Shown: positions 36,093 through 46,940, numbered from the stretch's first letter. The stretch: 64,000 nucleotides of DNA from Limosilactobacillus frumenti DSM 13145 (GCF_001436045.1 NZ_AZER01000014.1:186001-250000); one strand, 5' to 3'. Notes: generated from the sequence alone by a model not told the origin. Made by a program: numbers and translations.

Positions 36093-36962
36093 ATGATGAT
36101 TGAATTGAATAACATTAATTCACGAATGAACCTGAATAATGGAACAACAATTCCTTGCGTCGGTTATGGAACATTCCGAACGCCAGCTGATGTTGCAGAA
36201 AAAGCGGTGGAAGATGCCATTAAAGTTGGTTACCGCCATATTGATACTGCAGCTGTATATGGTAACGAAGAAGCAGTTGGTAAAGGGATTAAAGATTCGG
36301 GGATTGACCGTAAAGACCTGTTCGTGACGAGTAAGCTGTGGAATGATAACCGGGGTTATGATTCCACTAAAAAGGCTTTCCAGGAAACTTTAGATCGTCT
36401 GCAAATGAACTACCTTGACCTCTACCTAATTCACTGGCCAGCAAACCAGAAGCAATTTGGTACCCAAGCTGCTGAAATTAATGCGGAGACGTGGCGGGCG
36501 ATGGAAGACCTGTATAAAGAAGGGAAGATCAAGGCAATTGGTCTGAGCAACTTCATGCCTCACCACATCGTTGACTTAATGCGGACAGCTAAAGTGGCGC
36601 CAGCCGTTGACCAAATTGAAGTTCACCCTGGTTGGCCACACACCGAACAAGTTAAGTACTTGCAAGCTCACAACATTGTCGTCGAGGCTTGGGCACCGCT
36701 GGGCGGTCAAGGAGCCCATGTGATGACAAACAAGACGATGTTGGCAATTGCGGACAAGTACCACAAGACGGCCGCTCAGGTTAGTCTTCGCTGGCTAATT
36801 CAGCAGGGCATTATTCCATTGCCAAAGTCAGTTCATGAAGAACGGATGATCCAAAATAAGGATATCTTTGATTTTGCATTAACTGATGATGAAATGCGTA
36901 AGATCAGTATGTTAACGAACTTAGGCGGACAATGTGCTGACCCAGATGAAGTGGAATTCTAA
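36093..36962 (+). CDS. Aldo/keto reductase
   Basis: A 289-residue TIM-barrel reductase. The ATG at 36093 is preferred over 36087, which abuts the GAGAGG ribosome site; 36096 is also possible. Catalytic tetrad: Asp and Tyr in HIDTAAVYGNE, Lys in VTSKLWND, His in YLIHWPAN. The cofactor region is IPLPKSVHEERM, as in NADPH-dependent AKR5-type enzymes. It reduces aldehydes or ketones; the group includes 2,5-diketogluconate and methylglyoxal reductases. Single-gene unit with a terminator. Substrate unknown. Confidence 0.9.
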   Translation: MMIELNNINSRMNLNNGTTIPCVGYGTFRTPADVAEKAVEDAIKVGYRHIDTAAVYGNEEAVGKGIKDSGIDRKDLFVTSKLWNDNRGYDSTKKAFQETLDRLQMNYLDLYLIHWPANQKQFGTQAAEINAETWRAMEDLYKEGKIKAIGLSNFMPHHIVDLMRTAKVAPAVDQIEVHPGWPHTEQVKYLQAHNIVVEAWAPLGGQGAHVMTNKTMLAIADKYHKTAAQVSLRWLIQQGIIPLPKSVHEERMIQNKDIFDFALTDDEMRKISMLTNLGGQCADPDEVEF

Positions 36963-36974
36963 TAATTATCAACA

Positions 36975-37003
36975 GGACTTAGCCAGTGCTTAGTCCCGTT
37001 TTT
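36975..37003 (+). terminator. Terminator after the aldo/keto reductase
   Basis: Stem GGACTTAGC with GCTTAGTCC (one mismatch), then CGTTTTTATTT. Confidence 0.8.
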
Positions 37004-37061
37004 ATTTATCCCTAACTAGCGAATATTGTATAATTAACGGTATTTAAGGGAGGAATACTTG

Positions 37062-38849
37062 ATGCGGGCAGCATGGGAAGATATTCAGGGTAGTTGGCGT
37101 GGCTTTAAGCAGCATTGGATAACGTACTTAGCCCTGTTCTTGGGTCTAGATTTACTGAATCAGTGGGTCATTATACCGCTCTTTCGGTGGGTCACAACAG
37201 TTATTTTACAAGCGGGGGAAATCCCATTTATTTCCTACCAAAATATCGTCATCATCTGTCAGCAGCACCCGTTAGTGATTATTGGCCTCTTAGTAGAGCT
37301 ACTCCTGTTGCTAATGGTCGTTTATTGGCAATTTGCTTTACTCCTGCTCAGTATCCGAGAATTTTCAGTGGGCCGGACAGGCTTTTATTCTTTACTGCAG
37401 AATTCTTGGCAAGCGGTACGCCGTCTGCGACCAGGGTCCCTGCCGTTGATGCTCATTTACTTTATCTTGATCATTCCATTTGCTGACTTGGTATTTCGTA
37501 CGCCACTGCTTGCTAAAGTGCAAATTCCGGCTTTTATTGTCGACTTTATGACGCGGAGTGACCGCCTTTTTATCTTCTTTATTGCGACTTACCTCGTCAT
37601 CCTTTTCTTAGGAATCCGGTGGCTCTTTACTCTGCCGTTAATGGTTTTTCGTGCGCAACGAACACGGACAGCGTTAGTCAATAGTTGGCGCAAAACGGCT
37701 CATTGGCAGTGGATATCGGTGATTAGTCGCCTCATCCTGGTGGGCTTGTTAGCAACAATTGGCCTCGGAATAGTGTATGGAGTCATCTATGGCTTTCAAA
37801 TTGGATGGGATCATCTTCTTCCCCACTCACAAGCCCTCGTTCCGGCAGTCGCTAATTTAACTTTGATTCAGGTTGTTAGTGAAATTGTGACCGTCGGCAG
37901 TATGATTTCCAGTTTAATGATCATTACCCAGCAGGACTTCGGGGAAATCCAATACACAACGAACGGGGCTAATTCCCATCATTATGGTTGGGCATTGCTC
38001 GTTTTAGTAGTGATTTTTGGTGGCGCGACCATTGCTAACAACCATGTTTACCTTCAAGGAGAAGATGATCAGCGACCAATTACAATCTCGCATCGGGGAG
38101 TCGCTGATAATAACGGGGTCCAGAATACGATCCCGGCATTGGAAAAGACCCACCGGCTTCATCCTGATTACGTTGAAATGGATGTTCATGAAACGCGGGA
38201 CCACCAGTTTGTAGTTATGCATGATGAAAATCTGAAAGAACTCACTGGGGTCAACAAGACACCATACCAGCTGACCTTGAAACAGTTAACGCGGCTGACG
38301 GCTCGCGAGAATGGTCATTCTGCGAAAGTCGCCAGCTTCGACCAATATTTAAATGCGGCGGAACACCTTCACCAAAGACTATTGGTGGAAGTTAAGACAA
38401 CGCCCCATGATTCACCGGGGATGCTCAAGCGCTTTGACCAGCAGTATGGCCAACGCCTCAAACGGGACCATGACCAGGTTCATTCATTGGACTATGGTGT
38501 TGTGGCCGAATTAAAGCACCGCGATTCAACTTTGCCTGTACTATATATTCAACCTTACAATTTATCCTATCCAAATAGTCAAGCCGATGGTTACTCGATG
38601 GAGTACTCAACCCTTAACTTTGACTTTATCCGGCAGGCGCACCGTCAACATAAGCAGGTTTATGCGTGGACTGTCAACCAGCCATCCCTGATGAAACAAA
38701 TGATTTACGACCATACGGATGGCATTATCACCGACAACTTACGTGAATTAAATAGTGCTATTGATGATTACTTAAGCCACCAGTCATATGCTAATCGGAT
38801 TATGAACTTTATTCTCGTTGTTCCAGCGGGCACACGATTAGAACCATAA
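37062..38849 (+). CDS. Membrane-anchored glycerophosphodiester phosphodiesterase
   Basis: A 595-residue protein from the ATG at 37062 (AAGGGAGG upstream). The N-terminal half (to about 335) has about eight hydrophobic segments, as in the GDPD membrane domain. The C-terminal GDPD barrel starts at ISHRGVADNNGVQNTIPA (catalytic His), with YVEMDVHETRDHQ and VVMHDENLKELTG giving the metal ligands and second His, then LLVEVKTTPHD. The family hydrolyses glycerophosphodiesters, and membrane-fused forms have been linked to lipoteichoic acid breakdown. It leads a tightly packed five-gene operon with an unrelated polymerase next. Confidence 0.9.
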   Translation: MRAAWEDIQGSWRGFKQHWITYLALFLGLDLLNQWVIIPLFRWVTTVILQAGEIPFISYQNIVIICQQHPLVIIGLLVELLLLLMVVYWQFALLLLSIREFSVGRTGFYSLLQNSWQAVRRLRPGSLPLMLIYFILIIPFADLVFRTPLLAKVQIPAFIVDFMTRSDRLFIFFIATYLVILFLGIRWLFTLPLMVFRAQRTRTALVNSWRKTAHWQWISVISRLILVGLLATIGLGIVYGVIYGFQIGWDHLLPHSQALVPAVANLTLIQVVSEIVTVGSMISSLMIITQQDFGEIQYTTNGANSHHYGWALLVLVVIFGGATIANNHVYLQGEDDQRPITISHRGVADNNGVQNTIPALEKTHRLHPDYVEMDVHETRDHQFVVMHDENLKELTGVNKTPYQLTLKQLTRLTARENGHSAKVASFDQYLNAAEHLHQRLLVEVKTTPHDSPGMLKRFDQQYGQRLKRDHDQVHSLDYGVVAELKHRDSTLPVLYIQPYNLSYPNSQADGYSMEYSTLNFDFIRQAHRQHKQVYAWTVNQPSLMKQMIYDHTDGIITDNLRELNSAIDDYLSHQSYANRIMNFILVVPAGTRLEP

Positions 38850-38864
38850 AAGGAGGAGGACCAC

Positions 38865-40388
38865 ATGCCAACTGAACGGACCTATATGTCAATTGACCTG
38901 AAGTCGTTTTATGCTTCAGTGGAATGTGTTGCTCATCATTTGGACCCTCTGAACGCCAATCTGGTAGTGGCAGATGATTCGCGGTCCAATAAAACAATTT
39001 GTCTAGCGGTATCGCCAGCGTTGAAGAAGTTTGGTGTACCTGGACGGCCCCGGTTGTTTGAAGTGGCTCGCCGGGTCGACCAAGTTAATCGGGAACGGGC
39101 CCAACAAGCTAGCCACCACCATCTTTCCAAGTACAAGTCAATTTACCGGCGGAAGCTATTGAAGTCCCTAAATCTGCGCGTCGGCTATAAGATCGTTAAG
39201 CCACGGATGCGTTTTTACATGGAAAAGAGCGCGGAAGTATATGCCATTTACCTGCGTTTTATTCGACCAGAAAACATCCACGTTTACTCGATTGATGAGG
39301 TCATGATGGATGTGACGGATTACCTGGCAGACCATCATGTCTCTGCCCATACCCTTGCAAAACAGATTATTCAGCAGATTCAAACCGAAACCGGCATTAC
39401 AGCAACAGCGGGAATCGGTACAAACTTATACCTGTCTAAGGTCGCAATGGACATTGTTGCTAAGCGAATCCCGGCTGATAATGACGAGGTCCGGATTGCC
39501 CAGATGAATGAGCACCAATATCGTCGTTACCTGTGGGCGCACCAGCCACTGACTGATTTCTGGCGGATAGGCCGCGGGTACGCCAAGCGATTAGACAAGC
39601 TCGGCTTGAAAACCATGGGTGACATTGCCCGGTGTTCGCTAGGTAAGTTGTCAGATCCCCAAAACGAAGAAATCTTGTATCGTGAGTTTGGCAAGAATGC
39701 GGAATTGTTGATTGACCATGCCTGGGGTCGTGAAACAGCGACGATTGCGGACATTAAAAACTATCATTCGAGCGAACACGGTATTTATTCCAGTCAGGTC
39801 CTAATGACGCCAGATAAGTACCCGGAAGGCCGTCAGGCAGTACTGGGGATGGTTGAGGCCGTAGCTTTGCAAATGGTTAAGCGGCACGTTGTCTCCAGTC
39901 ACTTTGGCTTAGTCATTGACTATGATCCCACCAGTCTCCAGTACGCCCCTGACTACCAGGGAGCGATCGCCAAAGACTTCTATGGTCGTTCAACTCCTAA
40001 GTCCGATCATGCCAATGTTCAATTGGAAAGCCTGACATCATCTAGTTCAGAGCTCCGCCAGGTTTACCATGCGTTATATGACCAGTGCGCTAATCCACGA
40101 CTATTGATTAGGCGGGTAACCCTCATTGTGACTCACATGATTGATGAAGATGAGGCGGCGCACCTTACCCGCTTTAAACAAACTAACCTGTTTGAGGATC
40201 CTCACCAGGAAATTCAGCAGGAAAAAGCAGCTCAAGCCAAGCGGCAACGTGACAAAAAGTTGTCCGATACCATTCTGCGTCTGCAAAAGGTCACCGGTAA
40301 TAAGAACGTTGTTTTGCGCCTCGGGGATCTAAAGAAGGGTTCCAACACCAAGGAACGAAATGACCAGATTGGGGGGCACCGTGCATAA
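38865..40388 (+). CDS. Y-family DNA polymerase (UmuC/UvrX type)
   Basis: A 507-residue translesion polymerase. The palm motif 1 is YMSIDLKSFYASVEC and motif 3 VYSIDEVMMDVTDYL, giving the catalytic acidic residues. A helix-hairpin-helix region (FWRIGRGYAKRLDKLGLKTM) and little-finger domain follow, then a charged tail. It belongs to the Gram-positive UvrX/ImpB branch rather than DinB. These enzymes copy past damaged bases and are usually SOS-induced; I see no clear LexA box here. The TAATG overlap with the YolD gene repeats the common polymerase-YolD pairing. Confidence 0.92.
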   Translation: MPTERTYMSIDLKSFYASVECVAHHLDPLNANLVVADDSRSNKTICLAVSPALKKFGVPGRPRLFEVARRVDQVNRERAQQASHHHLSKYKSIYRRKLLKSLNLRVGYKIVKPRMRFYMEKSAEVYAIYLRFIRPENIHVYSIDEVMMDVTDYLADHHVSAHTLAKQIIQQIQTETGITATAGIGTNLYLSKVAMDIVAKRIPADNDEVRIAQMNEHQYRRYLWAHQPLTDFWRIGRGYAKRLDKLGLKTMGDIARCSLGKLSDPQNEEILYREFGKNAELLIDHAWGRETATIADIKNYHSSEHGIYSSQVLMTPDKYPEGRQAVLGMVEAVALQMVKRHVVSSHFGLVIDYDPTSLQYAPDYQGAIAKDFYGRSTPKSDHANVQLESLTSSSSELRQVYHALYDQCANPRLLIRRVTLIVTHMIDEDEAAHLTRFKQTNLFEDPHQEIQQEKAAQAKRQRDKKLSDTILRLQKVTGNKNVVLRLGDLKKGSNTKERNDQIGGHRA

Positions 40389-40834
40389 TGGACGAAAAGG
40401 AAATTATTGAACGCCAGCTATTTTCGGATACTTCGCGGTATGACGATATTATGGACCTCCCTGCTCATCGGTCGAAGGCGCATTTGCCAATGAGTCAGGA
40501 GGACCGCGCTGGCCAATTTTCACCATTTGCGGCCTTGACGGGCTTCAATTCATTAATTCGGGATACGGCCGAGATTTATGCCCATAAAAAATACCTGTCA
40601 GCCAAAGCGGAAGCGCAGGTTCGGCAGCAGCTGGTTTATGCCCAGAAGACTCAGCTTCCTGTCGTAATCCATTACTTTAATGATCATAGTGGTTACTACG
40701 AAGAATTTCAGGACCGGATTACTAATCTGAAATGGGAACGTGGTCGCGTCTTCTTCGCAGAGCACCCGTCTATTGCGATTGCCAATGTCGAATCTATTCG
40801 ACGGAACAAAATTCAGAAAGCAGATGAACACTGA
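40388..40834 (+). CDS. YolD-like protein
   Basis: A 148-residue YolD-family protein. The hallmark is MSQEDRAGQFSPFAALTGF (about 35-53), and the C-terminal half has the two small beta-rich segments of the family. YolD proteins are encoded next to Y-family polymerases and are thought to act like UmuD, as partners of the polymerase. Start overlaps the polymerase stop by one base and its stop overlaps the next start, so translation is coupled. Direct role is inferred from the family and pairing. Confidence 0.88.
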   Translation: MDEKEIIERQLFSDTSRYDDIMDLPAHRSKAHLPMSQEDRAGQFSPFAALTGFNSLIRDTAEIYAHKKYLSAKAEAQVRQQLVYAQKTQLPVVIHYFNDHSGYYEEFQDRITNLKWERGRVFFAEHPSIAIANVESIRRNKIQKADEH

Positions 40835-42126
40835 TGAAACAACATAAATTAGTTGTCATTTCTTTGGACTCACTCGGATTTCGTGATTTGAATGAATTAC
40901 GTGATTTAGTACCCAATGTTAACCGGCTTATTCAACATGGAACATGGGTCAAGCGTGTCCGGGGGATCTTCCCAACTCTGACTTACCCATCACACACGTC
41001 GATTATTACTGGCCAGTATCCCGTCGTACACGGCATTGTGAACAATACGAAGTTACAACCCCGGCGCTTGTCGCCAGACTGGTACTGGTACCGACGTGAT
41101 ATTAAAGCAACCCCACTGTATGATGTAGCGAAGGCGGCGGGGATGACGACGGCCGCATTTCTCTGGCCCGTCACAGCTGGCAGTCAAATTGACTATAATC
41201 TTGCCGAAATCTTCCCTAACCGGATTTGGACTAACCAAGTGGCAGTGTCATTAAAGGCGAGTTCACCGTGGTTCTTGATCCAGATGAACCACCGCTACGG
41301 AAAGTTACGGCACGGAATTAAACAACCATGGTTGGACGACTTTGTGACAGCCTGTGCGGTTGATACGCTTAAGAACAAGTTTCCCGACCTAGCCTTGATT
41401 CACCTGGTCGACATGGACAGCATGCGTCATCGTTATGGTGTGCGGTCTGCCCAAGCCAAGCAGGCCCTGCAGCGACTGGATGGGCGGGTAGCACGGATCA
41501 TCCGGGCAACGAAGGAAGCGGGAACCTATGATGATACCAACTTTGTTATTTTAGGCGACCACTACCAGATTAATGTTGACAAGATGATCCACTTAAATAT
41601 GCTGTTTGCTCGTTATGGTTGGCTAACACCGCTTGCTGGTAAGACGACCTACCGGAACAATTGGCAAGTAACAGCTAAGACTTGTGATGGTGAAACGTAT
41701 GTATATACCCGGGGCAATGTTAATTTAGGCCAACTGAAACAGCTCATCGCTGGTGTTGAAGGTGTCGAACACATTTACGATGGCGCTGAAGCCATTAAAC
41801 TGGGCGCTGATCCAAAGTGTACATTCCTGGTTGAGGCCAAGCCAGGCTACTATTTTACGGATGAAGTAAATCGGCCAGCAATCGTTGAGCAGGTTGATCC
41901 AGAATCGTTAGGTACGCATGATCGTTACCATGGTGTCCATGGCTACGGACCAACTCAGGCTAACTATTACACAACGGCGGTCTTTGCGGGTCCCGCAATT
42001 CAAGCGGGCAATGAGGTGGCCCACGCTAATCTAGTGGATGAGGGACCAACCTTTGCCTACTTAATGGGGCTGAAGTATCCAGAAGCAACAGCTGGTCAGC
42101 CAATTGATGGCGTTTTTAAGAAGTGA
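40834..42126 (+). CDS. Type I phosphodiesterase/nucleotide pyrophosphatase-family protein
   Basis: A 430-residue alkaline-phosphatase-superfamily enzyme. The N-terminal VISLDSLGFRDL gives the first metal Asp, and FPTLTYPSHTSIITGQYP has the nucleophile Thr. Later HLVDMDSMRHRYG, VILGDHYQI and GVHGYGP supply the remaining Asp/His ligands. The family hydrolyses phosphodiester or pyrophosphate bonds. It has no signal peptide, so a cytoplasmic role is likely. It is translationally coupled to yolD (ATGA overlap), and the MFS gene starts just after. The substrate is unknown; a link to the GDPD at the head of the operon is speculative. Confidence 0.85.
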   Translation: MKQHKLVVISLDSLGFRDLNELRDLVPNVNRLIQHGTWVKRVRGIFPTLTYPSHTSIITGQYPVVHGIVNNTKLQPRRLSPDWYWYRRDIKATPLYDVAKAAGMTTAAFLWPVTAGSQIDYNLAEIFPNRIWTNQVAVSLKASSPWFLIQMNHRYGKLRHGIKQPWLDDFVTACAVDTLKNKFPDLALIHLVDMDSMRHRYGVRSAQAKQALQRLDGRVARIIRATKEAGTYDDTNFVILGDHYQINVDKMIHLNMLFARYGWLTPLAGKTTYRNNWQVTAKTCDGETYVYTRGNVNLGQLKQLIAGVEGVEHIYDGAEAIKLGADPKCTFLVEAKPGYYFTDEVNRPAIVEQVDPESLGTHDRYHGVHGYGPTQANYYTTAVFAGPAIQAGNEVAHANLVDEGPTFAYLMGLKYPEATAGQPIDGVFKK

Positions 42127-42134
42127 GGGATTCT

Positions 42135-43376
42135 GTGAAGTTTTCAAAACAACAGTGGCAATGGATTTTTTATGACTGGGCTAATTCTGGTTACGGAATT
42201 TTAGTCGTCACTGCTGTCTTGCCAGTCTACTTTAAAGCAGTTGCTGGCCAAGCAGGAGTAACTGCAGCTAACTCGACCGCTTACTGGGGATATGCCAATA
42301 GTTTCGGCACCCTGATTGTGTCAATCTTGGCACCACTTTTAGGGGCCTTAGCTGATTATCCAAATGCCAAAAGTCGGTGGCTCAATTTCTTCACCTGGTC
42401 GGGAATTATTATGACAATTGGTCTGACATTTGTGCCAACCCAGGCCTGGCAGTGGTTGCTATTTATCTATATCCTGTCGATCATTGGTTATTCTGGTGGA
42501 AACTTATTCTATGATAGTTTTTTAATTGATGTGGCGGATGATCGGCAGATGGACCGGGTATCTTCAACTGGCTATGGGATGGGCTACCTTGGTGGTGTCC
42601 TAGCATTTATTATTTTCCTGGTTGCCGAATTAACCAACGGCTTTGGCAATCGCTTATCGAACTTGGAAGTGGCCAAGTTTAGTTTCCTATTATCAGCTGT
42701 TTGGTGGATCATCTTTGGGTGGCCCCTGTTGCGCCATGGTCGGCAGCAATACCACGTGGCGGCGGTGCAACGGCCAATCATTGATAGCTTTAAACGAATT
42801 AGCCAAACCATTCGCCACATTAATAAGTATCGCCGGGCCAGCTGGTTTCTGGTGGCTTACTTCTTCTACATCGATGGGGTTGATACCATTTTTACTATGG
42901 CCACCTCGATTGGAAAAGACATTGGCGTCCAAACTACAACTCTGATGATGGTGTTGCTAGTGGTGCAATTAATTGCTTTCCCATTCTCCATTCTGTATGG
43001 ATACTTAGCGCAACGATTATCCACGCGGACGATGCTCCTGGTGGGGATTGTCGTTTACCTGTTTATTTGTGTTTACGCTTACTGGCTCCATTCTTTACGC
43101 GACTTTTGGCTCCTGGCCATCTTAATTGGGACTAGTCAGGGTGGTATTCAAGCGTTAAGTCGGTCCTACTTCGGCCGGCTGATTCCCAAGGACTCCAGTA
43201 GTGAATTCTTTGGGTTCTACAACATCTTAGGTAAGTTTTCAGCTATCATTGGTCCGCTCCTGGTCGGAATTGTTACCCAGGTGAGTGGACAATCGACGAT
43301 TGGAGCGGCCTCATTAAGCGTTCTTTTCTTGATTGGTTTAATTATCTTTATTTACTTGCCAAAGCTAAGTGAATAG
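42135..43376 (+). CDS. MFS transporter, UMF1/Atg22-like family
   Basis: A 413-residue membrane protein with about 12 segments. The GTG at 42135 follows GAGGG and gives MKFSKQQWQWIFYDWANSGY, matching the family hallmark WxxYDWANSxY; the GTG at 42123 overlaps the upstream stop and is less likely. The mid-loop and IDGVDTIFTMATSIG segment are family features. Related Atg22 proteins export amino acids, but bacterial members have no proven cargo. It is the last gene of the operon, before a hairpin terminator. Confidence 0.85.
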   Translation: MKFSKQQWQWIFYDWANSGYGILVVTAVLPVYFKAVAGQAGVTAANSTAYWGYANSFGTLIVSILAPLLGALADYPNAKSRWLNFFTWSGIIMTIGLTFVPTQAWQWLLFIYILSIIGYSGGNLFYDSFLIDVADDRQMDRVSSTGYGMGYLGGVLAFIIFLVAELTNGFGNRLSNLEVAKFSFLLSAVWWIIFGWPLLRHGRQQYHVAAVQRPIIDSFKRISQTIRHINKYRRASWFLVAYFFYIDGVDTIFTMATSIGKDIGVQTTTLMMVLLVVQLIAFPFSILYGYLAQRLSTRTMLLVGIVVYLFICVYAYWLHSLRDFWLLAILIGTSQGGIQALSRSYFGRLIPKDSSSEFFGFYNILGKFSAIIGPLLVGIVTQVSGQSTIGAASLSVLFLIGLIIFIYLPKLSE

Positions 43377-43379
43377 TAA

Positions 43380-43415
43380 AAAGGGATTTAGCGAAGTTAA
43401 TCGTTAAATCCCTTT
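43380..43415 (+). terminator. Terminator of the GDPD-polymerase-MFS operon
   Basis: A 15-bp stem AAAGGGATTTAGCGA / TCGTTAAATCCCTTT with loop AGTTAA. Confidence 0.85.
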
Positions 43416-43437
43416 AATGCCTTGGCCAACAAAACAC

Positions 43438-43466
43438 TTGAGTGACCAATAACAATCAATTATACT
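43438..43466 (+). promoter_or_regulatory. Promoter of the nitroreductase gene
   Basis: -35 TTGAGT (43438-43443), 17-base spacer, -10 TATACT (43461-43466). Confidence 0.65.
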
Positions 43467-43498
43467 TACAATTAGTAAGTTAAAGAGGAGTGATTATC

Positions 43499-44155
43499 GT
43501 GGAAACTACGGAAGCAATTAAGAGCCGCCATTCAGTTCGCCAATTCAGTGATCAGCCAGTCGACCAAGGTATTATTAAACAAATTGTTCAACTAGCTCAG
43601 CGAGCACCGTCTTGGGTAAATTCCCAGCCTTGGCAGGTTTATTGTGCCACGGGTGATTCTCTAACCAGGATTAAAAATGAATATCAGAAGCGAGATCAGG
43701 CGGGTGAACATGGTCATCCTGATCTTGCGGTAATGTCACGGGATGACTGGAGTTCGGTGACCCAATCAAACATGAAACAGTGGCGACATGAAATTGTCCA
43801 CCATTTCACTAACTTTGATGAGGCACATGAGCAAATGACGAAGGCTAGCAATACCCTTTATAGTTCACCAGTGATTCTCTACATTACTATTCCTAAAGCC
43901 AGCCCTGATTGGTCAATTTTTGATGCAGGTGCTTTTGCGCAAACATTAATGTTAGCCGCGGCTGATCGTGGTTTAGGGTCAATCCCAACTTACAACAGTG
44001 TCCGTTATCCGGATATTTTGCATAAAGTTCTTAACGTACCCCAAAATGAACGTTTTATTGTCGGTATTTCACTCGGTTATGAGAAGCCAGCCAAGATTAA
44101 TACATATCATTCGAAGCGCCAGCCGCTAAGTGAAGTACTCCATTTTAGTAATTAA
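43499..44155 (+). CDS. Nitroreductase-family protein
   Basis: A 218-residue FMN enzyme from the GTG at 43499 (AGAGGAG precedes; an upstream GTG lies inside that site). SRHSVRQFSDQPV is the FMN phosphate motif, RAPSWVNSQPWQVYCA the second, and AAADRGLGSIPTYNS the third. It reduces nitro compounds, quinones or enones with NAD(P)H. It is not closely similar to the NfrA-like protein at 10287-11045. Single gene with a shared terminator against guaC. Confidence 0.88.
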   Translation: METTEAIKSRHSVRQFSDQPVDQGIIKQIVQLAQRAPSWVNSQPWQVYCATGDSLTRIKNEYQKRDQAGEHGHPDLAVMSRDDWSSVTQSNMKQWRHEIVHHFTNFDEAHEQMTKASNTLYSSPVILYITIPKASPDWSIFDAGAFAQTLMLAAADRGLGSIPTYNSVRYPDILHKVLNVPQNERFIVGISLGYEKPAKINTYHSKRQPLSEVLHFSN

Positions 44156-44158
44156 AAC

Positions 44159-44201
44159 AGGTCCATAGTTATTAGCATCTCTGTCTAATAACTATGGACC
44201 T
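44159..44201. terminator. Bidirectional terminator between nitroreductase and guaC
   Basis: A 17-bp perfect stem AGGTCCATAGTTATTAG with complement, 9-base loop, T-tail. Confidence 0.92.
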
Positions 44202-44216
44202 TTTCAGTTGAAACTA

Positions 44217-45191
44217 TTAATAGTCGCCATCCATGATAGAATTCTTAACGATCTCGTAATCAACCTTGCGGATAGACTCCAGGTCGCGGCCACCAGCGTA
44301 TGAAATTGATGATTGCAAGTCTTCCTGCATTTCACGGAGAGTATCCTTGATTGATCCCCGGAATGGGACCAGCATTTGTTTACCTTCGACATTCCGATAG
44401 GCACCCTTCTGGACTTCGGAAGCGGAGCCCCAGTATTGCTTGTAACGCTTGCCATCAATCGTAATGATGTGGCCAGGTGACTCGAGGTGACCAGCTAGCA
44501 GGGAACCAATCATAACCATGGAAGCACCAAACCGGATTGACTTGGCAATGTCACCATTGTGGCGAATCCCACCATCAGCGATCAGAGGTTTCCGCGCCGC
44601 CTTCGAGCACCACCGGAGGGCGGATAGTTGCCAACCACCGGTGCCAAAACCAGTCTTCAATTTGGTAATGCAGGCCTTACCGGGACCAACACCGATCTTG
44701 GTGGCATCAGCGCCGGCATTTTCCAGTTCCCGAACGGCATCAGGGGTGGCCAGGTTACCAGCCGTGACAAAACTCTCGGGGAGCTGTTTCTTGATGTATT
44801 GGATCATCTTAATGACGTAATCTGAGTGACCATGGGCAACATCGATCGTAATGTATTCTGGTACTAATTGTTCGGATTTTAGCAGATCAATGAATTGATA
44901 TTCATCATCTTTAATTCCCACCGAAATAGAAGCAAATAGTCCCCGATCATGCATATGTTTAACGAACGCGGCCCGGGTAGCAGGCTCAAATCGGTGCATG
45001 ACATAGTAGTAGCCATTTTGCGCTAACCATACAGCTAGGTCTTCATTAATGACACTTTCCATATTGGCTGGTACAACGGGGATTTTAAAACGGTGCGGGC
45101 CAAACTCAATACTGGTATCGGCCTCTTTCCGACTCTTGATCACGCACTTGTTCGGTACTAGTTGGATATCATCGTAGTCAAATGTTTTCAC
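44217..45191 (-). CDS. guaC: GMP reductase
   Basis: A 324-residue enzyme from the GTG at 45191 (AAAGGAG precedes), giving [18 protein letters not shown]; a longer ATG start at 45218 is less likely. The TIM-barrel IMPDH/GMPR fold has the catalytic Cys in [13 protein letters not shown] and the [17 protein letters not shown] phosphate site. It lacks CBS domains. It converts GMP to IMP with NADPH, feeding the IMP pool used by PurA, whose gene is divergently placed across a common regulatory region. Confidence 0.96.
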   Translation of the reverse strand: MKTFDYDDIQLVPNKCVIKSRKEADTSIEFGPHRFKIPVVPANMESVINEDLAVWLAQNGYYYVMHRFEPATRAAFVKHMHDRGLFASISVGIKDDEYQFIDLLKSEQLVPEYITIDVAHGHSDYVIKMIQYIKKQLPESFVTAGNLATPDAVRELENAGADATKIGVGPGKACITKLKTGFGTGGWQLSALRWCSKAARKPLIADGGIRHNGDIAKSIRFGASMVMIGSLLAGHLESPGHIITIDGKRYKQYWGSASEVQKGAYRNVEGKQMLVPFRGSIKDTLREMQEDLQSSISYAGGRDLESIRKVDYEIVKNSIMDGDY

Positions 45192-45285
45192 GGCAAAAAG
45201 CTCCTTTGAGTGATGCAAATTTTCCGTTTGCTATTATGCACTTTTATTGCAAGACGGTCAACAAAAAAGTGCGGACATTTCTGAA

Positions 45286-45343
45286 AAACGAATCAAAAAT
45301 TGTTCGTTTAGTTATTGACGATGAACCGCTTTTCCTGTAACAT
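45286..45343. promoter_or_regulatory. purA promoter and divergent inverted repeat
   Basis: purA promoter: -35 TTGACG (45315-45320), 17-base spacer, -10 TAACAT (45338-45343). Just upstream, AAACGAA (45286-45292) and TTCGTTT (45303-45309) form an inverted repeat resembling the CGAA core of PurR-type boxes; it could serve both guaC and purA. Confidence 0.6.
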
Positions 45344-45381
45344 GAGATAGTAAAAACGTCTTTTACAAATATATATTTTGA

Positions 45382-46683
<1,302 letters not shown>

Positions 46684-46690
46684 AGTGTGA

Positions 46691-46786
46691 GCTGGGTTAG
46701 AAGGACGTATGGCTAACCTAAGACAGTGCTAGGCGTGCGAAGCGCGTCGAGTGTCTGTCTGTAGTTAGCCACTAGTCCTTCCCAGC
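46691..46786. ncRNA. Structured intergenic repeat, copy B
   Basis: Basal GCTGGG (46691-46696) / CCCAGC (46781-46786) with GAAGGAC/GTCCTTC, family stem GGCTAAC (46711-46717) / GTTAGCC (46764-46770), inner GACAG/CTGTC with a GCGTGC tip. Near-identical to copy A, with a basal T-A pair here replacing C-G there. Confidence 0.65.
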
Positions 46787-46833
46787 GAGGGAGCGAACCA
46801 GAAACCTTGTTTTCGTCTGTGAGCCCCCGCAAG

Positions 46834-46913
46834 GCTGATTAGGATAGTCACACCGAGTTATCGGTGTGAATGTCCAATCAGCTACTGCTCATGTTTCGAC
46901 ACAGCTGCAGTAG
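46834..46913. ncRNA. Second hairpin set following repeat B
   Basis: GCTGATT (46834-46840) / AATCAGC (46876-46882) encloses GGA/TCC and a 9-bp TCACACCGA / TCGGTGTGA hairpin with loop GTTA: the same layout as the family core with other bases. CTACTGC (46882-46888) / GCAGTAG (46907-46913) follows, around a GTTTCGAC motif shared with the tandem units after repeat A. Confidence 0.55.
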
Positions 46914-46940
46914 AACCAAAACATAAGCAAAATTTAACTA

